Source of the DNA: Nymphaea colorata
Taxonomy: Eukaryota; Streptophyta; Magnoliopsida; Nymphaeales; Nymphaeaceae
Assembly: GCF_008831285.2 (NCBI RefSeq)
Contig: NC_045145.1
Coordinates: 15,828,040-15,870,801 of the forward strand
Direction of reading: 5' to 3'
DNA length: 42,762 nucleotides
In this document: piece by piece, positions 25,503 to 36,790 of the stretch
Layout: each line of letters opens with the position of its first letter
Position numbering within the stretch: position 1 is the stretch's first letter
The notes under the pieces: generated by a model
Told to the model about the DNA's origin: nothing
Seen by the model: only the letters and a program-made list of their open reading frames with translations
Databases searched by the model: none
Program-made: the position numbers and the translations under genes

Positions 25503-27593
25503 CCACGCCCTGTTAGGCGATGTACACATTGTCACAAATCAGGACATTCTGTTGACTTCTGTTGGGATCTTCACCCTGAGAAGAGACTTGTTCGTGGTCG
25601 CCCTCCGTCTAGTCGGCGAGGTCCTCTTGTGCAGGACTCAACTCCGAGTGGTTCTTCAAGTGGTGAAAAATCGAGGCTTTCCCCTGATCAAATCAAGGAA
25701 CTACAAGGTTACATCAGTCGCCTTTCTACTACGTCAGAGGACACATCTACGTCTGATGGAGCTAAATTAGCTCAGGCTCTTGTTGCTACAAGTGATCAAG
25801 GTAATTCCTCTCCCGGTGATTGGATTGTTGACAGTGGGGCTACTCATCATCTGACCGGGGACCCTAAGATGTTTCAAGAATACAAGTTGACTTCTGGGCA
25901 GCAGCGTGTTTCTATGGCTGATGGTTCTTCTATTTCTGTGGCTGGAAAAGGGAGTTTCTCATTACTGAACAAATATTGTCTTCATAATGCCCTGCATGTT
26001 CCTAATATTCCCGTGAATTTGTTATCTGTCAGCAGTATTACCAAAGAGCTAAACTGTAATCTAATATTCTCTGCTGATCGTTGTTTACTGCAGGACTTGG
26101 GGACGGGGCAGAAGATTGGGATTGGTTCGGCTATTGATGGTCTCTACAGAATGCCAGTACAGGTTGCCTCTGCTTTGATTTCAGCCACCAGTGGACAGTT
26201 ATCTGACGTGGAGGACAGATCCGCTATTATGCGCTGGCACGAGAGACTTGGTCATCTTCATTTTCAGTTGATTAAACAATTGTTTCCTAAGATGTTTCGG
26301 TCTGTTTCTTTGGACACTTTCGCCTGTGAAGTGTGTCAGTTGTCTAAGCATGTTAGGGCCTCGTACCCTATTTCGTTCAATAAAACCAGCCGTCCTTTTG
26401 CTTTGGTTCACTCTGATGTTTGGGGTCCTTCGGGAGTGCCCACCGGTCGTGGTTTTCATTATTTCATGACTCTTATCGATGACTACTCTCGTTGTACGTT
26501 CGTGTACTTGTTGAAAGAACGTAGTGAGGTTCCCGGCATTGTCAAAAACTTCGTTGCATTTGTTGAAACTCAATTCCAAACCCCTGTTCAGACCCTTCGT
26601 ACTGACAATGCTCGAGAGTATGTCTCCCTATCCCTTGATGACTTCTTGCGAAGCAGGGGTATTATACATGAAACATCCTGTAGCCATACACCTCCTCAGA
26701 ATGGCGTGGCTGAAAGGAAGAACCGTCATTTGTTAAATGTCACCCGGGCCATTATGTTTCAACGTCATGTCCATAAGCGGTACTGGGGTGATGCACTTCT
26801 CACTAGTGCTCATCTCATTAACCGTATGCCTACTCGTGTGTTGAATGGTCATTCCCCTTATTCTGTTTTGTGGCCTAATCAGAGTCCCTGGCCTTTGACC
26901 CCTCGGGTGTTTGGGTGTGTTTGCTTTGTCCATGATCATAGTCCCACTCTCAAGAAACTTGATCCTCGGTCCATCAAAGCGGTCTTTTTGGGGTATTCCT
27001 CCACTCAGAAGGGATACAAGTGTGTTGACCCTAGCACTTCCAGAGTCTATGTCTCCAGGGATGTTACCTTTCATGAGCACGAGGCATACTTTCCTGCGAA
27101 TCCTCTTCAGGGGGAGTGTTTAGGTGAGAGAGTGGACGAGTATTCTTCGCATCAGTTGATTCAGTTCACAGATTTCTTGGATTACACGGCTAGTTCTCCG
27201 AGTGTGCGTGTGGTTGACACAGTCAGTGAGGACAGAGACAGTCAGATGGAAGGGGGCCCTGTGGAAGAACAGTCCCGTGATCATTTGTTTGGTCAGGTAT
27301 ACACCAGGAAGAAGAATGATGTGATGGAGGTTGTTGATGTTACCAATCCCGATCTTGTGAGCTCCCCGGATGATCCAAGTCCAATGAATGAAGATCTTCC
27401 CATAGCCCTACGCAAAGGCACCAGGTCATGTACTTCTCACCCTATTCAGAGATTTGTCTCGTATGCTAAACTCAGTAAAGACTACAAGTGCTTTATTACC
27501 TCTTTATCTATGGCTGTTATTCCCAGGTCAGTGGAGGATGCCCCAGGTCAGTGGAGGATGCCAGGGAGGATCCCAAATGGCTACAGGCCATGA
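25503..27593 (+). pseudogene. pol: Zinc knuckle, protease and integrase part of copia gag-pol
   Basis: Same frame as gag after the TGA. A CCHC zinc knuckle (C-X2-C-X4-H-X4-C) is at 25521-25562. The aspartic protease active site DSGA is at 25830-25841, within WIVDSGATHHLTG. The integrase zinc-binding region has WHERLGH (His at 26238) and CEVC (26325, 26334). The catalytic triad is D at 26415 (HSDVWGP), D at 26604 (RTDN) and E at 26712 (NGVAERKN), giving the canonical D-X35-E. The C-terminal integrase segment with FLGYS and VSRDVTFHE runs to about 27080, followed by a low-complexity linker. The protease would cleave the polyprotein and integrase would insert the cDNA in the nucleus. The frame ends at TGA 27591 only because of the duplication at 27522-27561. 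Confidence 0.93.
27522..27561 (+). repeat. 20-bp tandem duplication that shifts the pol frame
   Basis: Two identical 20-bp copies (27522-27541 and 27542-27561), each starting CCCAGGTCAG and ending GAGGATGC. Twenty is not a multiple of three. The integrase frame upstream and the RT frame downstream differ by exactly the shift that one extra copy causes, so the duplication accounts for the frameshift. Confidence 0.93.
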
Positions 27594-29080
27594 CAGAGGA
27601 GATGGACGCCCTGGCAAAGAACAATACGTGGGAGGTTGTTGATATTCCTAATGGAACTCACTTAGTTGGTTCCAAGTGGGTGTTTACTGTGAAGTACAAA
27701 CCTGATGGCACTGTAGAACGCTATAAAGCTCGTCTTGTTGCAAAGGGGTTTAGCCAGAAATATGGGATTGACTATCTTGAGACGTTCGCTCCCGTTGCTA
27801 AACTAAAGACAGTAAGGGTCATCTTAGCTCTGGCAGTACAAAAGAAGTGGAGCATGGACCAACTTGATGTCAAGAACGCCTTCTTGAATGGTCACCTTGA
27901 GGAAGAAGTCTATATGAGCATGCCACCTGGATATGCGCAGAAAGGAAAGTGTTGTTATCTCAAGAAAGCATTGTATGGCCTCAAGCAGTCCCCTAGAGCG
28001 TGGTTTGAAAGACTAAGGGTTGTGATGAAGACTAATGGATATAAACAGGGAAATGGTGATCACACCCTCTTCATCAAGCAGAGAAATGGTCTGGTGAGCC
28101 TCCTACTAGTATATGTTGATGATATGATTGTCACAGGTGATGATGAAGAAGAAAAAAGGAAGATGAAAGAGACGTTAGCTGCCGAATTTGACCTCAAAGA
28201 TTTGGGTAAACTGAGGTATTTTTTGGGAATTGAGATTGCTAGATCTGAGACTGGTCTTGTTATGAGCCAAAGGAAATACACTTTGGACCTTCTAAAAGAG
28301 ACAGGTAAACTGGGATGCAGACCCTTTCTTACTCCAATGGAGTCTGGCACAAGGATAAGTATCAAAACTGGGACGATCTTGGATGAGGAAGGAAAAGGGA
28401 GGTATCAGCGGCTGGTTGGTAAACTCATTTATCTCACCCTTACTCGCCCGGATATTACGTATGCTGTGGGTGTGTTAAGTCAGTTTATGCATGCTCCTAC
28501 TGATTGTCATTGGAAAAGTGCTGAAAGAGTATTGGGATACTTAAAGAATGACCCAGGGAAAGGACTGCTCTATACTCGACAAAGTCAACTCAGTATTGAA
28601 GGATACTCTGACGCCGACTGGGCAGGTTGCACAGATACTAGAAGGTCTAGATACTGCATCTTTCTTGGAGGTAACCTGGTGGTATGGAGAAGTAAAAGAC
28701 AAGAAGTTTGTTCCAGGTCCAGTGCTGAGGCTGAATACAGGGCGGTTGCCATGGGGGTTACAAAAATGTTATGGCTCAAAATTCTGTTAGCAGATATTGG
28801 GGTGAAAATGGAAGAGAAGATGAAGATGTATTGTGACAACAAGTCGGCTATTAACTTGGCAAACAATCCAGTCTTGCACGACAGAACCAAACATGTGGAG
28901 ATCGATCGCCATTTCATACGGGAACGCATAGATTCTAAGGAGTTGATCCTGCCCTACATGAAGTCTGAAGATCAAGTTGCTGATGTTTTAACTAAGTCTT
29001 TATGTACATCTCAATTTGAGAAAAATGTTAGCAAGCTTGGCATGTTTGACATGTATGCCAAGCTTGAGGGGGAGTGTTAA
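27563..29080 (+). pseudogene. pol: Reverse transcriptase and RNase H part of copia gag-pol
   Basis: Open for about 505 codons in the shifted frame. RT copies the genomic RNA into cDNA and RNase H removes the RNA. The RT region begins at WLQAM (about 27577) and has KARLVAKGF, FAPVAK and the first catalytic Asp at 27866 (LDVKNAF). YVDD lies at 28112-28123, followed by DLGKLRYFLGIE. RNase H shows DADWAG at 28610, SSAEAEY at about 28718-28738, CDNKSAI from 28832, and a TKHVEIDRHFIRE segment. No further stop interrupts it. The terminal codons TGT TAA are the first six bases of the 3' LTR, a common copia arrangement. Because of the upstream frameshift, RT-RNase H would not be made as part of Gag-Pol from this copy without a compensating slip. 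Confidence 0.94.
29065..29074 (+). other. Polypurine tract
   Basis: A run ending GAGGGGGAG lies immediately upstream of the 3' LTR TGTTAA. This is the expected position and composition for the RNase H-resistant plus-strand primer. Confidence 0.88.
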
Positions 29081-29097
29081 AATAGATGTAATGGGGA

Positions 29098-29158
29098 ACC
29101 GGGTCCATTTCTGGACCCGGTCCCATGGGGCACGGGTACCGAGGCCGGCTCGGTACCC
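29098..29158 (+). promoter_or_regulatory. Two adjacent perfect inverted repeats in U3
   Basis: First: 10-bp arms ACCGGGTCCA and TGGACCCGGT around a 4-base loop (29098-29121). Second: 10-bp arms GGGTACCGAG and CTCGGTACCC around a 5-base loop (29134-29158). They lie just upstream of the TATA box. The 5' LTR has one changed base in each (24159-24182, 24195-24219), and the truncated copy has a change in each as well. They may be hairpins or dimeric factor sites; function is not shown by sequence. Confidence 0.75.
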
Positions 29159-29193
29159 TAGGCGGCATTCTTCTCTCCCTCCTATATAATCTT

Positions 29194-29203
29194 CACTTAA
29201 GTG
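29194..29203. promoter_or_regulatory. 10-bp palindrome CACTTAAGTG near the predicted transcription start
   Basis: A perfect palindrome 4 bp downstream of the TATA box, followed by a second TTAAGTG at about 29214-29220. It is conserved in all three LTR copies. Role unknown. Confidence 0.5.
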
Positions 29204-29356
29204 TAATTGTGTGATTAAGTGAAATAATTTTCTCTCTCCTAGGGTTGCGGTGTGCACCTAGGTCAGAGCTTCCCGTGGTTTTTTCCTCTTTCTGAGGTTT
29301 TTCCACGTATATCGTGTGTTCCTCTCTTCTTCTTTCGTGTGTTGCATGTTTCTACA

Positions 29357-29361
29357 GGATC
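29357..29361. repeat. Target-site duplication, right copy
   Basis: GGATC immediately after TTCTACA, continuing into satellite as GGATCATATAAGACTG, so the interrupted monomer resumes exactly where it was cut. Confidence 0.97.
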
Positions 29362-29959
29362 ATATAAGACTGTTGATCCGGGCACGCTACTAGTTTTACA
29401 TCCAACAATTTTAGGATCAGACAGGACCACTGATCGAAGCCCACTACAGGCGGCAAGTGCAACAATTTCCATATCATATAAGATCGTTGATCCGGGCACA
29501 CTACTGGTTTCAAATCCAACAATTTTAGAATCACACAAGACCAGTAATCGAAGCCCATTACAGGCGGCGAATGCAATAATTTCTGGATCATATAAGACCG
29601 TTGATCCGGTCCCAATCCTAGTTTCAAATCCAACAATTTTAGAATCAGACAAGACCACTGATTTAAGCCCACTACAGGCGGCGAATGCAACAATTTTCGG
29701 ATCATATAAGACTGTTGATCCGGGCACACTACTAGTTTTACATCCAACAATTTTAGGATCAGACAAGACCACTGATCCAAGCCCACTACAGGCGGCAAGT
29801 GCAACAATTTTCAGATCATATAAGACCGTTGATCCGGACACACTACTGGTTTCGAATCCAACAATTTTAGAATCACACAGGACCAGTAATCAAAGCCCAT
29901 TACTGGCCGCGAATGCAATAATTTCTGGATCATATAAGACCGTTGATCCGGGCCCACTT

Positions 29960-32060
29960 CTAGTTTCAAATCCAACAATTTTAGAATCAGACAAGACCAC
30001 TGATTTAAGCCCACTACAGGCGGCGAATGCGACAATTTTCGGATCATATAAGACTGTTGATTCGGGCACACTACTAGTTTTACATCCAACAATTTTAGGA
30101 TCAGACAAGACCACTGATCGAAGCCCACTACAGGCGGAAAGTGCAACAATTTCCATATCATATAAGACCGTTGATCCGGGCACACTACTGGTTTCAAATC
30201 CAACAATTTTAGAATCACACAAGACCGCTAATTGAAGCACATTACAGGCGGCAAATGCAATAATTTCTGGATCATATAAGACCGTTGATCCGGACCCATT
30301 TTAGTTTCAAATTCAACAATTTTAGAATCAGACAAGATGAGTGATTTAAGCCCACTACGGGCGGCGAATGCAGCAATTTGCGGATCATATAAGACTGTTG
30401 ATCCGAGCACACTATTAGTTTTACATCCAACAATTTTAGGATCAGACAAGACCACTGATCGAAGCCCACTACAGGCGGCAAGTGCAACAATTTCCAGATC
30501 ATATAAGACCGTTGATCCGGACACACTACTGGTTTCAAATCCAACAATTTTAGAATCACACAAGACCAGTAATCGAAGCCCATTACAGGCGGCGAATGCA
30601 ATAATTTCTGGATCATATAAGACCGTTGATCCGGGCCCACTTCTAGTTTCAAATCCAACAATTTTAGAATCAGACAACACCACTGATTCAAGCCCACTAC
30701 AGGCGGCGAATGCAACAATTTTCAGATCATATAAGATTGTTGATCCGGGCACACTACTAGTTTTACATCCAACAATTTTAGGATCAGACAAGACGACTGA
30801 TGGAAGCCCACTTCAGGCGGCGAATGCAGCAATTTGCGGATCATATAAGACTGTTGATCCGAGCACACTATTAGTTTTACATCCAACAATTTTAGGATCA
30901 GACAAGACCACTGATCGAAGCCCACTACAGGCGGCAAGTGCAACAATTTCCAGATCATATAAGACCGTTGATCCGGACACACTACTGGTTTCAAATCCAA
31001 CAATTTTAGAATCACACAAGACCAGTAATCGAAGCCCATTACAGGCGGCGAATGCAATAATTTCTGGATCATATAAGACCGTTGATCCGGTCCCAATCCT
31101 AGTTTCAAATCCAACAATTTTAGAATCAGACAAGACCACTGATTTAAGCCCACTACAGGCGGCGAATGCGACAATTTTCGGATCATATAAGACTGTTGAT
31201 TCGGGCACACTACTAGTTTTACATCCAACAATTTTAGGATCAGACAAGACCACTGATCGAAGCCCACTACAGGCGGAAAGTGCAACAATTTCCATATCAT
31301 ATAAGACCGTTGATCCGGGCACACTACTGGTTTCAAATCCAACAATTTTAGAATCACACAAGACCGCTAATTGAAGCACATTACAGGCGGCAAATGCAAT
31401 AATTTCTGGATCATATAAGACCGTTGATCCGGACCCATTTTAGTTTCAAATTCAACAATTTTAGAATCAGACAAGATGAGTGATTTAAGCCCACTACGGG
31501 CGGCGAATGCAGCAATTTGCGGATCATATAAGACTGTTGATCCGAGCACACTATTAGTTTTACATCCAACAATTTTAGGATCAGACAAGACCACTGATCG
31601 AAGCCCACTACAGGCAGCAAGTGCAACAATTTCCAGATCATATAAGACCGTTGATCCGGACACACTACTGGTTTCAAATCCAACAATTTTAGAATCACAC
31701 AAGACCAGTAATCGAAGCCCATTACAGGCGGCGAATGCAATAATTTCTGGATCATATAAGACCGTTGATCCGGGCCCACTTCTAGTTTCAAATCCAACAA
31801 TTTTAGAATCAGACAACACCACTGATTCAAGCCCACTACAGGCGGCGAATGCAACAATTTTCAGATCATATAAGATTGTTGATCCGGGCACACTACTAGT
31901 TTTACATCCAACAATTTTAGGATCAGACAAGACGACTGATGGAAGCCCACTTCAGGCGGCGAATGCAGCAATTTGCGGATCATATAAGACTGTTGATCCG
32001 AGCACACTATTAGTTTTACATCCAACAATTTTAGGATCAGACAAGACCACTGATCGAAGC
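29960..32060 (+). repeat. Tandem duplication of a 1139-bp satellite block
   Basis: About 29960-30920 and 31099-32060 match at an offset of 1139 (ten monomers minus 1 bp). Shared rare features include the deleted GGACCCATTTTAG (near 30293, 31432), GACAAGATGAGTG (30331, 31470) and GACGACTGATGG (30793, 31932). I see very few differences, one being CAGGCGGCAAG versus CAGGCAGCAAG. Confidence 0.85.
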
Positions 32061-35000
32061 CCACTACACGCGGCAAGTGCAACAATTTCCAGATCATATA
32101 AGACCGTTGATCCGGGCACACTACTGGTTTCAAATCCAACAATTTTAGAATCACACAAGACCAGTAATCGAAGCCCATTACAGACCGCGAATGCAATAAT
32201 TTCTGGATCATATAAGACCGTTGATCCGGGCCCACTTCAAGTTTCAAATCCAACAATTTTAGAATCAGACAAGACCACTGATTTAAGCCCACTACAGGCG
32301 GCGAATGCAACAATTTTCGGATCATATAAGACTGTTGATCCGGGCACACTACTAGTTTTACATCCAACAATTTTAGGATCAGACAAGACCACTGATCGAA
32401 GCCCACTACAGGCGGCAAGTGCAACAATTTCCAGATCATATAAGACCGTTGATCCGGGCACACTACTGGTTTCAAATTCAACAATTTTAGAATCACACAA
32501 GACCAGTAATCGAAGCCCATTACAGCCGGGGAATGCAATAATTTTCGGATCATATAAGACCGTTGATCCGGGCCCACTTCTAGTTTCAAATCCAACAATT
32601 TTAGAATCAGACAAGACCACTGATTCAAGCCCACTACAGGCAGCGAATGCAACAATTTGCGGATCATATAAGACTGTTGATCCGGGCACACTACTAGTTT
32701 TACATCCTACAATTTTAGGATTAGACAAGACCACTGATCGAAGCCCACTACAGGCGGCAAGTGCAACAATTTCCAGATCATATAAGACCGTTGATCCGGG
32801 CACAGTACTGGTTTCAAATCCAACAATTTTAGCATCATACAAGACCAGTAATCGAAGCCCATTACAGGCGGCAAATGCAATAATTTCTGGATCATATAAG
32901 ACCGTTGATCCGGTCCCAATCCTAGTTTCAAATCCAACAATTTTAGAATCAGACAAGACCACTGATTTAAGCACACTACAGGCGGCGAATGCAACAATTT
33001 TCGGATCATATAAGACTGTTGATCCGGGCACACTACTAGTTTTACATCCAACAATTTTAGGATCAGACAAGACCACTGATCCAAGCCCACTACAGGCGGC
33101 AAGTGCAACAATTTTCAGATCATATAAGACCGTTGATCCGGACACACTACTGGTTTCAAATCCAACAATTTTAGAATCACACAGGACCAGTAATCGAAGC
33201 CCATTACGGGCCGCGAATGCAATAATTTCTGGATCATATAAGACCGTTGATCTGGGCCCAATTCTTGTTTCAAATCCAACAATTTTAGAATCAGACAAGA
33301 CCACTGATTTAAGCCCACTACATGCGGCGAATGCAACAATTTTCGGATCATATAAGACTGTTGATCCGGGCACACTTCTAGTTTTGCATCCAACAATTTT
33401 AGGATCAGACAAGACCACTGATCGAAGCCCACTACAGGCGGCAAGTGCAACAATTTCCAGATCATATAAGACCGTTGATCCGGGCACACTACTGGTTTCA
33501 AATCCAACAATTTTCGAATCACACAAGACCAGTAATCGAAGCCCATTACAGGCGGCGAATGCAATAATTTCTGGATCATATAAGACCGTTGATCTGGTCC
33601 TACTTCTAGTTTCAAATCCAACAATTTTAAAATCAGAAAGACCACTGATTTAAGCCCACTACAGGCGGCGAATGCAACAATTTGCGGATCATATAAGACT
33701 GTTGATCCGGGCACACTACTAGTTTTACATCCTACAATTTTAGGATCAGACAAGACCACTGATCGAAGCCCACTACAGGCGGCAAGTGCAACAATTTCCA
33801 GATCATATAAGAGCGTTGATCCGGGCACACTACAGGCGGCGAATGCAATAATTTCTGGATCATATAAGACCGTTGATCCGGGCCCAATCCTAGTTTCAAA
33901 TCGAACAATTTTAGAATCAGACAAGACCACTGATTCAAGCCCACTACAGGCGGCGAATGCAACACTAGTAGTTTTACATCCAAAAATTTTAGGTTCAGAC
34001 AAGACCACTGATCGAAGCCCACTACATGCGGCAAGTGCAACAATTTCCAGATCATATAAGACCGTTGATCCGGGCACACTACTTGTTTCAAATCCAACAA
34101 TTTTAGAATCACACAAGACCAGTAATCGAAGCCCATTACAGGCGGCGAATGCAATAATTTTCGGATCATATAACACCGTTGATCCGGGCCCACTTCTAGT
34201 TTCAAATCCAACAATTTTAGAATCAGACATCACCACTGATTCAAGCCCACTACAGGCGGCGAATGCAACAATTTGCGGATCATATAAGACTGTTGATCCG
34301 GGCACACTACTAGTTTTACATCCTACAATTTTAGGATTAGACAAGACCACCGATCGAAGCCCACTACAGGCGGCAAGTCCAACAATTTCCAGATCATATA
34401 AGACCGTTGATCCGGGCACACTACTGGTTTCAAATCCAACAATTTTAGAATCACACAAGACCAGTAATCAAAGCCCATTACAGGCGGCGAATGCAATAAT
34501 TTCTGGATCATATAAGACCGTTGATCCGGTCCCAATCCTAGTTTCAAATCCAACAATTTTAGAATCAGACAAGACCACTGATTTATGCCCACTACAGGCG
34601 GCGAATGCAACAATTTTCGGATCATATAAGACTGTTGATCCGGGCACACTACTAGTTTTACATCCAACAATTTTAGGATCAGACAAGACCATTGATCCAA
34701 GCCCACTACAGGCGGCAAGTGCAACAATTTTCAGATCATATAAGACCGTTGATCCGGACACACTACTGGTTTCGAATCCAACAATTTTAGAATCACACAG
34801 GACCAGTAATCGAAGCCCATTACGGGCCGCGAATGCAATAATTTCTGGATCATATAAGACCGTTGATCCGGGCCCACTTCTAGTTTGAAATCCAACAATT
34901 TTAGAATCAGACAAGACCACTGATTTAAGCCCACTACAGGCGGCGAATGCAACAACTTTCAGATCATATAAGACTGTTGATCCGGGCACACTACTGGTTT

Positions 35001-35449
35001 CAAATCCAACAATTTTGGAATCACACAAGACCAGTAATCGAAGCCCATTACAGGCGGCGAATGCAATAATTTCTGGATCATATAAGACCGTTGATCCGGC
35101 CCCAATCCTAGTTTCAAATCCAACAATTTTAGGATCAGACAAGACCACTGATTTAAGCCCACTGCAGGCGGCGAATGCAACATTTTTCGGATCATATAAG
35201 ACTGTTGATCCGGGCACACTACTAGTTTTACATCCAACAATTTTAGGATCAGACAAGACCACTGATCCAAGCCCACTACAGGCGGCAAGTGCAACAATTT
35301 CGAGATCATATAAGACCGTTGATCCGAGCACACTACTGGTTTCAAATCCAACAATTTTAGAATCACACAGGACCAGTAATCGAACGCCATTACAGGCCGC
35401 GAATGCAATAATTTCTGGATCATATAAGGCCGTTGATCCGGGCCAACTT

Positions 35450-36790
35450 CTAGTTTCAAATCCAACAATTTTAGAATCAGACAAGACCACTGATTTAAGC
35501 CCACTACAGGCGGCGAATGCAACAATTTTCGGATCATATAAGACTGTTGATCCGGGCACGCTACTAGTTTTACATCCAACAATTTTAGGATCAGACATGA
35601 CCACTGATCGAAGCCCACTATAGGCGGCAAGTGCAACAATTTACAGATCATATAAGACCGTTGATACGGGCACACTACTGGTTTCAAATCCAACAATTTT
35701 AGAATCACACAGGACCAGTAATCGAAGCCCATTACAGGCCGCGAATGCAATAATTTCTGGATCATATAAGACTGTTGATCCGGGCCCACTTCTAGTTTCA
35801 AATCCAACAATTTTAGAATCAGACAAGACCACTGATTTAAGCCCACTACAGGTGGCGAATGCAACAATTTTCGGATCATATAAGACTGAGCCCACTATAG
35901 GCGGCAAGTGCAACAATTTTCAGATCATATAAGACCGTTGATCCGGGCACACTACTGGTTTCAAATCCAACAATTTTAGAATCACATAGGACCAGTAATC
36001 GAAGCCCATTATAGGCCGCGAATGCAATAATTTCTGGATCATATAACACCGTTGATCCGGGCCCACTTCTAGTTTCAAATCCAACAATTTTAGAATCAGA
36101 CAAGACCACTGATTTAAGCCCACTACAGGCGGCGAATGCAACAATTTTCGGATCATATAAGACTGTTGATCCGGGCACGCTACTAGTTTTACATCCAACA
36201 ATTTTAGGATCAGACATGACCACTGATCGAAGCCCACTATAGGCGGCAAGTGCAACAATTTACAGATCATATAAGACCGTTGATACGGGCACACTACTGG
36301 TTTCAAATCCAACAATTTTAGAATCACACAGGACCAGTAATCGAAGCCCATTACAGGCCGCGAATGCAATAATTTCTGGATCATATAAGACTGTTGATCC
36401 GGGCCCACTTCTAGTTTCAAATCCAACAATTTTAGAATCAGACAAGACCACTGATTTAAGCCCACTACAGGTGGCGAATGCAACAATTTTCGGATCATAT
36501 AAGACTGAGCCCACTATAGGCGGCAAGTGCAACAATTTTCAGATCATATAAGACCGTTGATCCGGGCACACTACTGGTTTCAAATCCAACAATTTTAGAA
36601 TCACATAGGACCAGTAATCGAAGCCCATTATAGGCCGCGAATGCAATAATTTCTGGATCATATAACACCGTTGATCCGGGCCCACTTCTAGTTTCAAATC
36701 CAACAATTTTAGAATCAGACAAGACCACTGATTTAAGCCCACTACAGGCGGCGAATGCAACAATTTTCGGATCATATAAGACTGTTGATC
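35450..36790 (+). repeat. Tandem duplication of a 619-bp satellite block
   Basis: Two copies 619 bp apart share a 65-bp internal deletion (AAGACTGAGCCC at about 35883 and 36502). 619 equals six monomers (684) minus 65. The related block at 40.5-41.2 kb has only one copy of this deletion, so the tandem copy number differs between paralogs (offset 4999 before it, 4380 after it). Confidence 0.85.
35531..35535. other. Unoccupied paralog of the retrotransposon insertion site
   Basis: The satellite from about 34920 to 35535 shares the rare variants found just left of the element: CAACTTTCAG, TTTTGGAATC, GATCCGGCCCC, ACTGCAGG, AACATTTTTCGG and GGGCCAACTTC. It then runs through a single GGATC into ATATAAGACTG...GGGCACGCTACTAG, the same rare CACGCTA variant seen right of the 3' LTR at 29381. 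A second such site is at 40530-40534. Confidence 0.8.

Larger units (their letters stand above)
24136..29356 (+). mobile_element. Full-length Ty1/copia LTR retrotransposon
   Basis: A 5221-bp element with 281/282-bp LTRs (TG...CA), a 5-bp target-site duplication, a tRNA-iMet primer-binding site, and a polypurine tract abutting the 3' LTR. Its single gag-pol frame runs in the order Gag, zinc knuckle, protease, integrase, RT, RNase H. Integrase before RT defines copia rather than gypsy. The two LTRs differ by three substitutions and one 1-bp indel by my reading, so insertion is fairly recent. The element carries a TGA in gag and a 20-bp frame-shifting duplication before RT, so this copy is probably not autonomous, though it could be mobilised in trans. 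I cannot assign the copia lineage reliably without a tree. Confidence 0.98.
29075..29356 (+). repeat. 3' LTR (282 bp)
   Basis: From TGTTAAAATAG to TTCTACA, with a TATA box at 29183-29189. Of the three LTR copies this one has the fewest private changes and keeps both U3 inverted repeats perfect. Its first bases supply the gag-pol stop codon. Any promoter activity would read into the satellite to its right. Confidence 0.97.

Noticed and set aside
24666-25535. Minus-strand open frame of 289 codons opposite gag
   Set aside because: Antisense shadow of gag with no recognisable domain; the plus strand has clear copia Gag signatures.
27488-27593. Programmed frameshift between integrase and RT
   Set aside because: An exact 20-bp duplication at this point fully accounts for the shift, and copia elements normally encode integrase and RT in one frame.
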